Below are positions 44,634 through 53,430 of a stretch of DNA of 64,000 nucleotides, in pieces. Position 1 is the stretch's first letter. Every line of letters begins with the position of its first letter. This DNA comes from Sphingobium sp. AP49. GTDB lineage: Bacteria; Pseudomonadota; Alphaproteobacteria; Sphingomonadales; Sphingomonadaceae. The DNA is taken from positions 379,501-443,500 of the forward strand of contig NZ_CP124576.1 in assembly GCF_000281715.2 (NCBI RefSeq), given 5' to 3'. Under the pieces are notes generated by a model, which saw nothing but the letters and a program-made list of their open reading frames with translations, had not been told where the DNA came from and searched no databases. The position numbers and the translations under genes were made by a program.

Positions 44634-44794
44634 CAGATATCGATCTCGCGGCGCTCCATCTCGTCCTCGATTGCCATTTCCTGTCTGGTCAACTCGTCCC
44701 GATCCTCGATTCTGTTGCAGACCGCGATCAGTTCCATGTCGGTCATTGCAGCGGCGGCAGCGGCGGCAGCGGCGGCTTTGAGGTGATCATCCAT
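44633..44794 (-). CDS. Small acidic protein with a poly-alanine tract (53 aa)
   Basis: The ATG at 44794 has AAAGGAG 9 bp upstream. The 53-residue protein reads MDDHLK, ten Ala, then MTDMELIAVCNRIEDRDELTRQ, an acidic helix ending in REIDI. The Ala run is coded by a 9-bp tandem repeat. The gene is coupled to a 33-residue hydrophobic protein downstream. No family is known; the alternating acidic helix could bind another protein. Confidence 0.6.
   Translation of the reverse strand: MDDHLKAAAAAAAAAAMTDMELIAVCNRIEDRDELTRQEMAIEDEMERREIDI
44748..44776 (-). repeat. 9-bp tandem repeat encoding poly-alanine
   Basis: Three perfect copies of CAGCGGCGG (plus strand, 44749-44775) encode the Ala tract of the 53-residue protein. 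A gain or loss of a unit would change the tract by three Ala without a frameshift. Confidence 0.8.
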
Positions 44795-44892
44795 GATGAT
44801 GGCTCCTTTCAGCAAGCAACCTAGCACTGATCGAGTTGGCGATCGCGTGCAAATCGAGCGGCGTGGGAATGGCACTGGCGCGACACGGCACC

Positions 44893-44937
44893 GTTCACGA
44901 AGAAAAGACCCTGCCGTTTCTGGCAGGGTCAGTGAAC
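44893..44937 (-). terminator. Nested hairpin upstream of the small-protein genes
   Basis: A 9-bp stem GACCCTGCC / GGCAGGGTC (44907-44915, 44922-44930) with 6-base loop is enclosed by a second inverted repeat GTTCAC / GTGAAC (44893-44898, 44932-44937). On the minus strand the inner stem is followed by TTTTCTTC, like an intrinsic terminator. It may end transcription coming from beyond 45 kb or act as an attenuator in the leader of the small-protein genes. Confidence 0.6.
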
Positions 44938-45538
44938 GATCGATCGTGAAGACAATCGTCGGGTCGCTCGAGTGAGATAGCAGCTTGATCAACGGGCGAA
45001 ATCACCCGAACGGGGTATCATAGCGGGCAGATATCAGAATCTGCGGTAAGCCGCTCACATCAGCTCATTGGTCGTTAGCGTAACTCTGCCGCGACCTGCC
45101 CAAACGGCGGAAAGGGGTGGGTAGCGGACATGGATCTAGCTGCCGCGCAAAGTCAGCAACGCGCCCATTGTCGCCGTCCGGCGCTTCAATTCCGTTTCTC
45201 GGAAGCGGTCATTCATTCAGATATGCGCTGCCCATCTGGGGGGGGGAAGCTGTCGGTCGGCCGTCGACCTTCCCGGTCGTTCAGCACCCAATTTTACGCT
45301 CACAGGAGCGCCCCGGCAGCTTTCGAGCACGGAGCCCGACAAAGCAGCCGCCAAGTCGTTGCCCTCCCGCAGTAAAACGAGATGCGCGGGGAGTGGGCGT
45401 TTGTGGAAAGGCGATAGAACCGCTGAATCTCAGCCTAGACCAGTCCAGTATCCTTCTTCCCGGATTGCAAGGGTTTTCCCCAATAGCTGGCCACAAAGTT
45501 CCCCGGGATAACTTGCATGCATCAGCAGGAGGCGCACC
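44938..45538. other. Intergenic region before the arylsulfatase gene
   Basis: About 600 bp without a supportable gene. The 3' part should hold the arylsulfatase promoter. The sequence looks like mixed, decayed DNA; no family likeness was recognised. Confidence 0.4.
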
Positions 45539-47866
45539 GTGTCGCGAAAGTTCCAAGGAAAGATCGAACTCGACATCCGCGATTCCAAGCCGGACTGGGA
45601 TGCCTTCCTCGACACCAAGGCCCCGGAAGGCGCGCCCAACGTCCTCGTCATCCTCTACGATGATACCGGCCAAGCGGCGTGGTCACCTTATGGCGGACGG
45701 ATCGAGATGCCGACTCTCGATCGTCTGGCCAAGCACGGGCTGACCTACACCCAATGGCACACCACCGCGGTCTGCTCGCCCACGCGCTCCTGCTTCCTCA
45801 CCGGCCGCAACCACCACGCCAACGGCTTCGGCTCGATCGCCGAGGCGGCGACGGGTTTTCCCGGCTATAACGGCCACATCCCACCCGAGAACGGCACGAT
45901 CGCGCATATCCTCCGCAACGCCGGCTACAGCACTTTCTGGATCGGCAAGAACCACAACGTCCCCGTCGACGCGTTCAGCATCGGCGCGAGCAAGAAGGCT
46001 TGGCCGCTCGGGCTCGGCTATGACCGGTTCTACGGCTTCATCGGCGGCGAAACCAACCAATGGTATCCCGAGCTGATCGAGGACAACCACTTCATCGACC
46101 AGCCCAGCCAGCCCGAGGACGGCTATCATTTCTCGAAGGACATCGCCGACAAGGCGATCAGCTTCATCCGCGACACCAAGCAGTCCGAACCGGCCAAGCC
46201 CTGGTATATGTGGTACTGCCCCGGCGCCAACCACGCCCCGCACCATGCGCCGCAGGAATATATCGACAAGTACAAGGGCCAGTTCGACGACGGCTACGAA
46301 GCGTACCGTGGCTGGGTGCTCGAGCGGATGAAGGAACGCAGCATCCTGCCCGAGGATACCGAGCTTACCCCGATCAATCCGCTGCCCGACGACGTGCTCC
46401 CCGAAGGCGACCGCGTGCGGCCCTGGGACAGCCTCAGCGCCGACGAGAAGCGGTTGTTCAGCCGGATGGCTGAAGTCTATGCCGGCTTCTCCGAATATAC
46501 CGACGTCCAGATCGGCCGGGTGATCGACTATCTCGAGGAATCGGGCCAGCTCGACAACACGCTGATCTTGTACTGCGCCGACAACGGCGCTTCGGGCGAG
46601 GGTTCGCCGAACGGCTCGGTCAACGAGAACAAGTTCTTCAACGGCGTGCCCGACGACATGGCCGACAATCTCGCGCTGATCGATAAGCTCGGCTCGGCCG
46701 ACACCTACAACCACTACCCGACCGGCTGGGCGGTGGCGTTCTCGACGCCGTACAAGATGTTCAAGCGCTACGGTTCCTATGCCGGCGGCACCTGCGATCC
46801 AATGGTGATCCACTGGCCCGCCGGCATCAAGGCGGCAGGCGAGGTCCGCCACCAATATCACCACTGCACGGATATCGTGCCGACGATCCTCGAATGCTGC
46901 GGAATCGCTGTCCCCGACGAAGTCGACGGCATCAAGCAGGCCCCGTTCCCCGGGGTGTCGATGAAGTACAGCTTCGATGCCGCCGACGCGCCGACGACCA
47001 AGGAAACGCAGTACTACGAAATGGCTGGCACGCGCGGCATCTGGCACAAGGGCTGGAAGGGATCGACGCTGCATGGCCCGATGCCGTCAGACCAGGGCCA
47101 TTTCGACGAAGACGTCTGGCAGCTGTTCGACACCACCAAGGACCGTGCCGAGGCCCGCGACCTCGCCGGCGAGCACCCCGAGAAGGTTGAGGAGCTCGAG
47201 GCGCTATGGCTCGCGGAGGCCAAGAAGAACAACGTCCTGCCGCTCAACGACAGCAGCGTCCAGGTCATGCACGCCGAGCTCGAATATCATGCCGCCGCGC
47301 CCAAGAGCGGGCGCTACGTCTTCTATCCCGACACCACCGAAGTGCCCGAGGCGACCGCGCCCCGCACGCTCGGTGCCTCGTTCAAGGCGCTCGCCGAGAT
47401 CGAGTTCACCGGCGCCACCGAAGGAGTGATCTTCGCGCAGGGCTCGCGTTTCGGCGGCTTCTCGTTGTTCGTGAAGGAGGGCAAGCTGGTCTTCACCTAC
47501 AACTTCCTCGGCATCCCACCCGAACAGCGGCTGTCGAGCGAGGCGCCCACCTCCGGCCGTCATGTCGTCGGGGTCGAATACGAAAAGCAACGCGTCGGCG
47601 AATACGGCGAAACCCATGGCACGATGAAACTTTATGTCGGCGACAAGGCGGTTGCGGACGGGGAGTTCCGCACCCAGTCCGGCCATTATGCGCTGTGCGG
47701 CGAGGGGCTGTGCATCGGCTATGACGGCGGCGACGCGGTGAGCAGCGAATACGGCTCCGCGTTCAGGTTCAGCGGCGGCAAGCTCGAAAAGGTGATCTTC
47801 GACGTCGCCGACGACCATTACATCGACGTCGAGCGCAAGATGGCCGCGGCGCTGGCGCGGGATTGA
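45539..47866 (+). CDS. Arylsulfatase (formylglycine-dependent, type I)
   Basis: A 775-residue sulfatase with GTG start and AGGAGG upstream. The alkaline-phosphatase-fold N-terminal half shows metal ligands DD (LVILYDDTG), the formylglycine site Cys79 in CSPTRSCFLTGR, and later IGKNHNVP and LYCADNGASGEG. The C-terminal 200 residues form a beta-rich domain (FIAQGSRFGGFSLFVKEGKL-like). There is no signal peptide, so it acts in the cytoplasm or is exported in another way. No maturase (FGE) gene lies in the window. It overlaps the frame before the DUF1254 gene and probably shares its operon. Confidence 0.9.
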   Translation: MSRKFQGKIELDIRDSKPDWDAFLDTKAPEGAPNVLVILYDDTGQAAWSPYGGRIEMPTLDRLAKHGLTYTQWHTTAVCSPTRSCFLTGRNHHANGFGSIAEAATGFPGYNGHIPPENGTIAHILRNAGYSTFWIGKNHNVPVDAFSIGASKKAWPLGLGYDRFYGFIGGETNQWYPELIEDNHFIDQPSQPEDGYHFSKDIADKAISFIRDTKQSEPAKPWYMWYCPGANHAPHHAPQEYIDKYKGQFDDGYEAYRGWVLERMKERSILPEDTELTPINPLPDDVLPEGDRVRPWDSLSADEKRLFSRMAEVYAGFSEYTDVQIGRVIDYLEESGQLDNTLILYCADNGASGEGSPNGSVNENKFFNGVPDDMADNLALIDKLGSADTYNHYPTGWAVAFSTPYKMFKRYGSYAGGTCDPMVIHWPAGIKAAGEVRHQYHHCTDIVPTILECCGIAVPDEVDGIKQAPFPGVSMKYSFDAADAPTTKETQYYEMAGTRGIWHKGWKGSTLHGPMPSDQGHFDEDVWQLFDTTKDRAEARDLAGEHPEKVEELEALWLAEAKKNNVLPLNDSSVQVMHAELEYHAAAPKSGRYVFYPDTTEVPEATAPRTLGASFKALAEIEFTGATEGVIFAQGSRFGGFSLFVKEGKLVFTYNFLGIPPEQRLSSEAPTSGRHVVGVEYEKQRVGEYGETHGTMKLYVGDKAVADGEFRTQSGHYALCGEGLCIGYDGGDAVSSEYGSAFRFSGGKLEKVIFDVADDHYIDVERKMAAALARD

Positions 47867-47892
47867 GGCCACCAACGCACAAGGAGGTCGTG

Positions 47893-49347
47893 ATGACCGA
47901 CACGCAAGCGCTAGAACAACAAGCGCCGTCTTTAGCGGCGGAAAACGGTGGCTCGACGGCGTCGCTGTCCGGCGTTGATTACACCTTCGACGGCGGCTGG
48001 CCGACGGGCGACACCGCACAGCGCGCGTACGACGATCTCGACCTGGTCCGCGCTCTCCAGATGTACCGGACCTTCTATCCCACCGTGTCGTGCTGGGCGA
48101 TGTTCCACGGCAATGCGGAGATCGGCGTCTTCCCCAACCGGACCTGGGGCAGCATGAGCACGCTCCCCCGGCATGTCGGATTTACGCTCAATTCCGACAC
48201 GCCCTACGGCGGCTTCCTGCTCGATCTTAGCATCGGACCGATCGTCATCGAGTTGCCGCCCGGCCCGCTGCTCGGCGCCGGGATGGACCTCAACCAGCGC
48301 TGGGTCGCCGATCTCGGGCTGCCAGGCCCCGACGCCGGCAAGGGCGGCAAGCATCTCTTCGTGCCGCCGGGCTATCAGGGCGAAATACCCGACGGCTATT
48401 ATCTCTGCCATAGCACTACCTTCAAGGTGCTGACCGGCGTCCGCGCCATCCCGGAACACGGCGACCTCGACGGCGCCGTCGCGCGGCTCCGGTCGGTGAA
48501 CGTGCACCCGCTCGAGCCTGCCGCCGTATGGGAGGGGCTGAAATGGATCGACATGTCTCCGGACCCGCAGGACACCACGCCGCTCAAGGTGGAGGACACT
48601 CTCGATTATTGGCGCGCGCTCCACGAAGTCGTCGACAGCGAACCCCCGTTCGAAGGCTATCGCGAGCATTATGGCGAGCTCGCCACGCTCGGCATCGCCA
48701 AGGGCCAGCCCTTCGCGCCCGACGAGCGGATGCGCGGCATCCTGGAGAAAGCAGCCAGGCTCGGCTGCCAGCAAATGCGGGTGCAGTCCTTCGCTGATCG
48801 CCGGCCGGACCGCGTCGTCTGGCCCGATCGACAATGGCAATGGGCCGGCCTACGCTACGAGAACGGCTCGTTCGACACCGAGAACTACACCGATACCTAT
48901 GCACGCGAGAAATGGTTTTTCCAGGCGATCGCGACCTCGCCGGCGATGTTTCGGCGCGATACCCAAGCGGGCTCGCTCTATTGGCTTGGCCTGCGCGACG
49001 CGAGCGGTGCCTATCTTGAAGGCAGCAAGTCGTATCGGCTCAAGGTACCGCTGCCGGTGCCCGCGCGCCTGTTCTGGTCGGTGACCGTCTACGATACCGA
49101 GACCCGCAGCCAGATCGACACCGAACAGGGTAAGGCCGCGCTGCGCTCGCTGTTCGAGCTCGGCGATCTCCCAGGCGATGCCGCCGAGCTGTTCTTCTCC
49201 CCCGAGCCGCCCGAAGGTGACGCCGCGAAGCGCTGGATTCAAACGATCCCTGGCAAGGGTTGGTTCGTCTATTTCCGCATCTACGGCCCCGAGGGACCGG
49301 CGTTCGACGGGAGCTGGAAGCCCGGCGACTTCGAGATTTCGGACTGA
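47893..49347 (+). CDS. DUF1254/DUF1214 domain protein
   Basis: About 484 residues from ATG 47893, with AAGGAGG 6 bp upstream. The N-terminal DUF1254 part (AYDDLDLVRALQMYRTFYPTV and the NSDTPYGGFLLDL segment) and C-terminal DUF1214 part (LFWSVTVYDTETRSQID, GKGWFVYFRIYGPEG) are both complete. No signal peptide is seen. These proteins often stand beside arylsulfatase genes in sphingomonads and Pseudomonadota; the function of the pair is unknown. It begins 26 bp after the sulfatase stop. Confidence 0.87.
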   Translation: MTDTQALEQQAPSLAAENGGSTASLSGVDYTFDGGWPTGDTAQRAYDDLDLVRALQMYRTFYPTVSCWAMFHGNAEIGVFPNRTWGSMSTLPRHVGFTLNSDTPYGGFLLDLSIGPIVIELPPGPLLGAGMDLNQRWVADLGLPGPDAGKGGKHLFVPPGYQGEIPDGYYLCHSTTFKVLTGVRAIPEHGDLDGAVARLRSVNVHPLEPAAVWEGLKWIDMSPDPQDTTPLKVEDTLDYWRALHEVVDSEPPFEGYREHYGELATLGIAKGQPFAPDERMRGILEKAARLGCQQMRVQSFADRRPDRVVWPDRQWQWAGLRYENGSFDTENYTDTYAREKWFFQAIATSPAMFRRDTQAGSLYWLGLRDASGAYLEGSKSYRLKVPLPVPARLFWSVTVYDTETRSQIDTEQGKAALRSLFELGDLPGDAAELFFSPEPPEGDAAKRWIQTIPGKGWFVYFRIYGPEGPAFDGSWKPGDFEISD

Positions 49348-49760
49348 TACTGTTTCAAATCCAGGCACGCGGCCTCGAACATGATCACATTTTGGGCAAT
49401 AGACGCTATCTATAGGCCTGCTGAACGGACGACCGGTTTCGCGTTTGCGTGAGCTCTCTGACTGCTATCCCGGCAACCCGGCTCTAAACCGGACAGTGGC
49501 CTACCGGCCAGTCTAGGGCATTCAGAATGGGCAAGTTGCCGGTCCGCACCCTGGGGGCGTGAATTGGGTGCTGGACGACCTGAAGGGTTGCGGGCCGAAG
49601 CTGCCTGCTGTGGGCTCCACGAGGATGTCGAGGGTTCAAAATCCCATAGATCAAAGCCGAAAGATAGAGCGCTGCCAGCTTTCTCCAGGATACTCAGGTC
49701 TATCCCCGATATCCCAAACCCTCCGACGGTGTAGCTTTGAGCAAACTTCGGAGGATTTTT
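49348..49760. other. Intergenic region between DUF1254 and SphA-like genes
   Basis: About 410 bp, no gene. It contains one copy of a degenerate repeat (49464-49526). A GGGTTCAAAATCCC stem-loop at about 49626 recalls a tRNA T-arm, but no acceptor or anticodon stem is present. Confidence 0.45.
49464..49526. repeat. Degenerate intergenic repeat, copy 1
   Basis: Begins GCTATCCC, contains AACCGGA and TACCGGCCA about 8-12 bp apart, and ends GGCATTC. The same landmarks in the same order occur at 51855-51929. The two are clearly related but diverged. Such decayed repeats are common between sphingomonad genes. Confidence 0.5.
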
Positions 49761-50765
49761 ATGCTGATCTTTCGGCTCAGAGTGTCGGCGATTCAACAGC
49801 TATGCGCGATTACTGCGCTTGGGAGTTGCCTGTGGACCGCGCCTTGCCATGCTTCGGAAGGCGGGGCTTCATTCTATCTGCTGGGCGGCAGCGGACCTGG
49901 GGCTGCGGTAATGCCACCCGTGGAGGGAGTGTTCTTCGATGACACTGTCTATATCTATGATGGCAAGGCGCAGGCAGATCGCGAATTCGTAATCGGCGGA
50001 AACGTTGTTGCAGGAGCACATGCGACACTCGTGGCGGATTTCGGCACTATCATGTGGGTGCCGACCACAAATTTTCTCGGCGGAACCTTGGCGCTGAGCG
50101 CCTCGCTGCCCGTTGGCGCCCCAATGGTCGGCGTCACTGCGGTGGTTAGCGGTCCAGGCGGTGGCAGCGCGTCCATCAGTCGACACGATTCGGCCCTTCT
50201 TGTTGGCGATCCTGTAGGCGCCGTTCTACTAGGCTGGAAAGCTGGGAAACTTCATTTCCAGGGTTCGGCGACCGTAAACGTCCCGGTCGGCAATTACCGC
50301 GATGGTCAACTCGCCAACGTCTCGTTCAACCGCTGGATCGTCGACTCATCTTTCGCGGCAACATGGAACGATCCCAAGGCGGGTTGGGATATCTCCGCAA
50401 AAGCCGGTTTCACATTCAACGGCGAAAATCCTGCAACTGATTACAAGACCGGAACTGAATTTCACCTCGAAGGCGCGGTCGAGAAGACACTCTCGCCCGC
50501 ATTTTCGGCCGGCATCCAGAGCTATTATTTTAAGCAGGTGAGCGGAGACAGCGGCGCGGGAGCTGCGTTGGGTCCCTTCAAGGGAGAGGCGGCCGCGCTC
50601 GGCGCAACCGCTGCACTCAACGTCAAGATGGGAGGAGTGCCTGCAACCTTCCGGGTCCGCGCATTCAAAGAGTTCGACGTGACGAACCGATTGAAGGGGG
50701 AGGCATATTTTCTCAGCCTCACGCTACCACTCTCCCTGAATATTCCAGAAAGTGCCGCCGAGTGA
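49761..50765 (+). CDS. SphA-like outer-membrane protein (phenol MetA-pathway transporter family)
   Basis: About 334 residues from ATG 49761 with GGAGG 5 bp before it. A signal peptide (LCAITALGSCLWTAPCHA) precedes a protein made mostly of amphipathic strands (GWKAGKLHFQGSATVNVPVG, KAGWDISAKAGFTFNG), ending in an aromatic-poor strand. This is the COG4313 pattern of presumed channels for aromatic or organic compounds. It lies behind the sulfatase and DUF1254 genes and may bring their substrate in. Confidence 0.8.
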   Translation: MLIFRLRVSAIQQLCAITALGSCLWTAPCHASEGGASFYLLGGSGPGAAVMPPVEGVFFDDTVYIYDGKAQADREFVIGGNVVAGAHATLVADFGTIMWVPTTNFLGGTLALSASLPVGAPMVGVTAVVSGPGGGSASISRHDSALLVGDPVGAVLLGWKAGKLHFQGSATVNVPVGNYRDGQLANVSFNRWIVDSSFAATWNDPKAGWDISAKAGFTFNGENPATDYKTGTEFHLEGAVEKTLSPAFSAGIQSYYFKQVSGDSGAGAALGPFKGEAAALGATAALNVKMGGVPATFRVRAFKEFDVTNRLKGEAYFLSLTLPLSLNIPESAAE

Positions 50766-51355
50766 CGCAAAACACGTAATGTCGACGCTAGCCTTCAGCG
50801 TGAAGACCGGGCGGCTTTGCTACACAACCATACTTCAATACTGCGTTCTTAAGGTCATTGTGCCGAGAACCAGTAGGCTGACAAGCAGGTCCAAACGTCC
50901 CCGCGTGCGAAAGGGTTTGAAGGTCGTCATCATCAATATGCGTTGTGACCAGCAATATCAATTTCGTGATCGCCCAGATTTCTATTCCTACTAGCGGATG
51001 GATATTCGCACACTGATTGGGACGTTCACAACATGCAGCGGCCGCAGCGAATGTTTAGGCTGCATATTTTCTACGCCGCCGTGGCAGAAAGTGACGATCT
51101 GCTCGACTACCGCGCGCGCCAGGACAAGGCGCCAGAGCATAAGACTGAACTCCCAGCTCTTTTCGATCAACGCATAGCGCCGATCGCCGACCTCAACCGC
51201 CTTGCGATTACGCCCTTCACCCGCTCGTCGGTGCGCAGGGAGTTGTGCCGCAGGCCAGTCTCTTGCTCCGTTCGTGCAACAGCGCGATCAAAGTCTCGCT
51301 GTTGCAACTGGACAAGCATGTTCGCCCGAAAGCATAGGCTTACACTTCTGACGAC
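50766..51355. other. Decayed intergenic DNA after the SphA-like gene
   Basis: About 590 bp. Reading frames of 60-108 codons exist on both strands but show no family pattern and no ribosome site. The last part may be the lost N-terminal half (AraC-type HTH) of the pseudogene that follows, but I could not recognise it. Confidence 0.4.
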
Positions 51356-51745
51356 GTGACGATCCGCGACGTAGCGCCAACGCCCGTTGCGATCATGGGG
51401 AATCGCGGCGATCCGGTGACGATCGGCGCGATGCTCCCGCGGTTCATCGACTGGCGAAAAGCAACCGGGCCATCGCCGAAGGCTAGTCCGATTTTCAACA
51501 TCTCCCACTCCGATCCACGCACGTCACCCCGGCCGAATATCGCATAGACCTGTCCGTCGGAACTGATCGACCAATAGAGGCGAGCGGTGAGCGGATCCTG
51601 AATGGTATCATCCCCGGCGGACGCTGTGCAGTGCTACGTGTTGTCGGCAATACCGACAATCTCGAGCCTGCCGCCCTGTAGCTCTACAGCGATTAGTTGC
51701 CTGCCAGCGGGGAGGAGGCGCGCGATTTCCCATTAGCCCAAAATG
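51356..51745 (+). pseudogene. AraC-family regulator remnant with GyrI-like effector domain
   Basis: The frame reads VTIRDVAPTPVAIMGNRGDP, then FIDWRKATGPSPKAS and FNISHSDPRTSP, as in GyrI-like effector domains of AraC regulators. At 51545 a frameshift occurs, after which DLSVGTDRPIEASGE, IPGGRCAVLRVVGN and LPASGEEARDFPL follow. In the shifted frame two TAG stops replace the Tyr and Trp codons expected (LYLYxDW). A frameshift and two nonsense codons make this a clear pseudogene. The DNA-binding half is not recognisable. Confidence 0.75.
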
Positions 51746-52278
51746 ACAGAAATCAGATAGTAGCCGCTATTTCGGGACCTGATGTAAACGGTCGTCCACG
51801 CATCAGTGCCGGAACGGCTTAGGTTGGTCGAGATCCGACGCCGCGCGAATGTCGGCTATCCCCAAGGCGCAGCCCTGAACCGGAATTCGCGTACCGGCCA
51901 ATCGCGGTCGCTCGAACACCAGGCATTCGACGGCAACAAATGGTCGCTTCCAGATCTCCCGAACTGCCCACGCGCCCAAGTAGGATGATCCCGGCCCACC
52001 ATATTCGGGGGAATATTAGAGGGTGTTTGTGGCCGAGATCGTCAGCAGCCTAGCGGGCTGAGCGGTAGGGTCAATTAGCATAAACACGAGCATGATGATC
52101 AGGCGTGCGCATGTGGTCGTTTCCAGATTGACCGGTTTTCGCCAGCGCCTGGGCGATTCGTTCCCTGAGCCAATCTCCAGATATCCTGTATCACTTCAGA
52201 ATAACTGATTTTCGCTGCTGAGCAGATGTTCGCGACCAAACATTGCATCGACAGCGATGACCCCCCATAGGCGATCGC
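51746..52278. other. Intergenic DNA before the DUF6771-like gene
   Basis: About 530 bp with no supportable gene. It contains the second copy of the degenerate repeat (51855-51929). It marks the passage from the sulfatase module to accessory DNA. Confidence 0.4.
51855..51929. repeat. Degenerate intergenic repeat, copy 2
   Basis: Shares GCTATCCC, AACCGGA, TACCGGCCA and GGCATTC with the copy at 49464-49526, in the same order and orientation, with insertions between. Confidence 0.5.
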
Positions 52279-52446
52279 ATGCGTGAACCGATGCAAGCCG
52301 CCATTCTCGCCGTGATAGAACGCGCGCCGATCTGGATCAGGCAGGATCTGACATCGAAGGATCCGCTGGCCCGCACGCGCGCGGAAGAGTCGCTGGCGAT
52401 GATCATCGCCGACGCCCTCCAGAGGCAATCAGCACAAGCCGATTGA
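52279..52446 (+). CDS. DUF6771-like small protein
   Basis: A 55-residue protein (or 51 from the second ATG at 52291). The sequence MQAAILAVIERAPIWIRQDL and DPLARTRAEESLAMIIADAL matches my memory of the small DUF6771 family found on sphingomonad chromosomes and plasmids. It converges with the MNT-HEPN gene, the two stops being adjacent. No function is known. Confidence 0.65.
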   Translation: MREPMQAAILAVIERAPIWIRQDLTSKDPLARTRAEESLAMIIADALQRQSAQAD

Positions 52447-53376
52447 TCAGGCGGCAACACCAGCGGTGCGCCTGAGTTCAGCGATGCGCTCGGCGCAGAC
52501 TTCATGCACGACGCGGCCGAGCTCCTCGATCTGTTTGCCAAGCCAGCCGAGTTCCGCCTCGCTTATCTTGTAATGCTTTGAATAGCGGGCCTTCACATAG
52601 GCCTCCTTGAGCTTCTCCCAACGCGCCTGGTCGATGCGGCGCTCACGCGGCCAGATGTCGACCAGGCGGCGATCGAGGCGCTCGGCCTGGGTGCGCAGAA
52701 AGCCGATATTATGAACATGAGGAGTGTAGAAGGTCGTGACCAGAAGAACGCAATGATAGAGCCGCTCGGTCGCCTGATGTAGGTCGAAAGCGGCATCCTT
52801 TGTGTAGCCTTTCTCGATATCGAACTTCGCGATGTCGAACCGCTTCATTGCAGCAGGAAACCACTCCTCGAAATATTCCTGGGCCATGGCCAGCGCCTGG
52901 TCCGGCGTCTTGGGCTTGGGGACGTGGAGCTCCGTGTCCTCGACCTGATAGAGCGCAATGCCGTCTTCGCGCACGTCCATGAAGAAATAGCGGCCATGGG
53001 CAAGGCCATCATTCACCTCCTGGAGAGTGTGGACGATGAAGTTGACCGGCGTGCGGATTGCGTGGGTGATCGCAAGCTCGCGATTGAACCGGTCCTCGAG
53101 CTTCAGCCAATAATCGACCCGTTCGGTCAGGCGCTTGTCGTTGACGATGATGAGGATGTCATAGTCGGACTGATAGCCCTTGGCCGTGTGCGGTTCATCG
53201 ACCCAGCCGCCCCTGGCATAGCTGCCATAGAGTATGATCTTTTCGATCCGGCCGCGCTTCTTCCAGCCATGGTTGGCGAGCGCCAGCGCATCCTCGAATT
53301 CCTCGAAGATGATCCGCACGACCCGCTCGAGTTCGCGCTGCTTGTCGCCGGGCAAATGATCCAGATCGGTCCGCAT
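52447..53376 (-). CDS. Fused MNT nucleotidyltransferase-HEPN protein
   Basis: About 309 residues; ATG 53376 or GTG 53379. The N-terminal half is a minimal nucleotidyltransferase domain (KIILYGSYARGGWVDEP, with Asp pair in QSDYDILII). The C-terminal half (about 165-290) is HEPN-like (AAFDLHQATERLYHCVLLVTTFYTPHVHNI), with the R-x4-6-H core not obvious. Separate MNT and HEPN proteins form toxin-antitoxin pairs in which MNT AMPylates the HEPN RNase; a fusion of both in one chain is usual for the larger plasmid-borne type. Likely a defence or stabilisation protein. Confidence 0.82.
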   Translation of the reverse strand: MRTDLDHLPGDKQRELERVVRIIFEEFEDALALANHGWKKRGRIEKIILYGSYARGGWVDEPHTAKGYQSDYDILIIVNDKRLTERVDYWLKLEDRFNRELAITHAIRTPVNFIVHTLQEVNDGLAHGRYFFMDVREDGIALYQVEDTELHVPKPKTPDQALAMAQEYFEEWFPAAMKRFDIAKFDIEKGYTKDAAFDLHQATERLYHCVLLVTTFYTPHVHNIGFLRTQAERLDRRLVDIWPRERRIDQARWEKLKEAYVKARYSKHYKISEAELGWLGKQIEELGRVVHEVCAERIAELRRTAGVAA

Positions 53377-53430
53377 CACCCTATCCTAGCTTAGACCGCG
53401 TGGCGGCCGCAATGATGGGTCGGCCGATCA

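Noticed and set aside
45683..47074. Minus-strand frame of 463 codons in the arylsulfatase gene
   Set aside because: High-GC antisense frame without domain pattern; the plus strand encodes an intact sulfatase.
49600..49660. tRNA-like T-arm GGGTTCAAAATCCC
   Set aside because: The loop is one base too long and no acceptor, D or anticodon stem could be found on either side.
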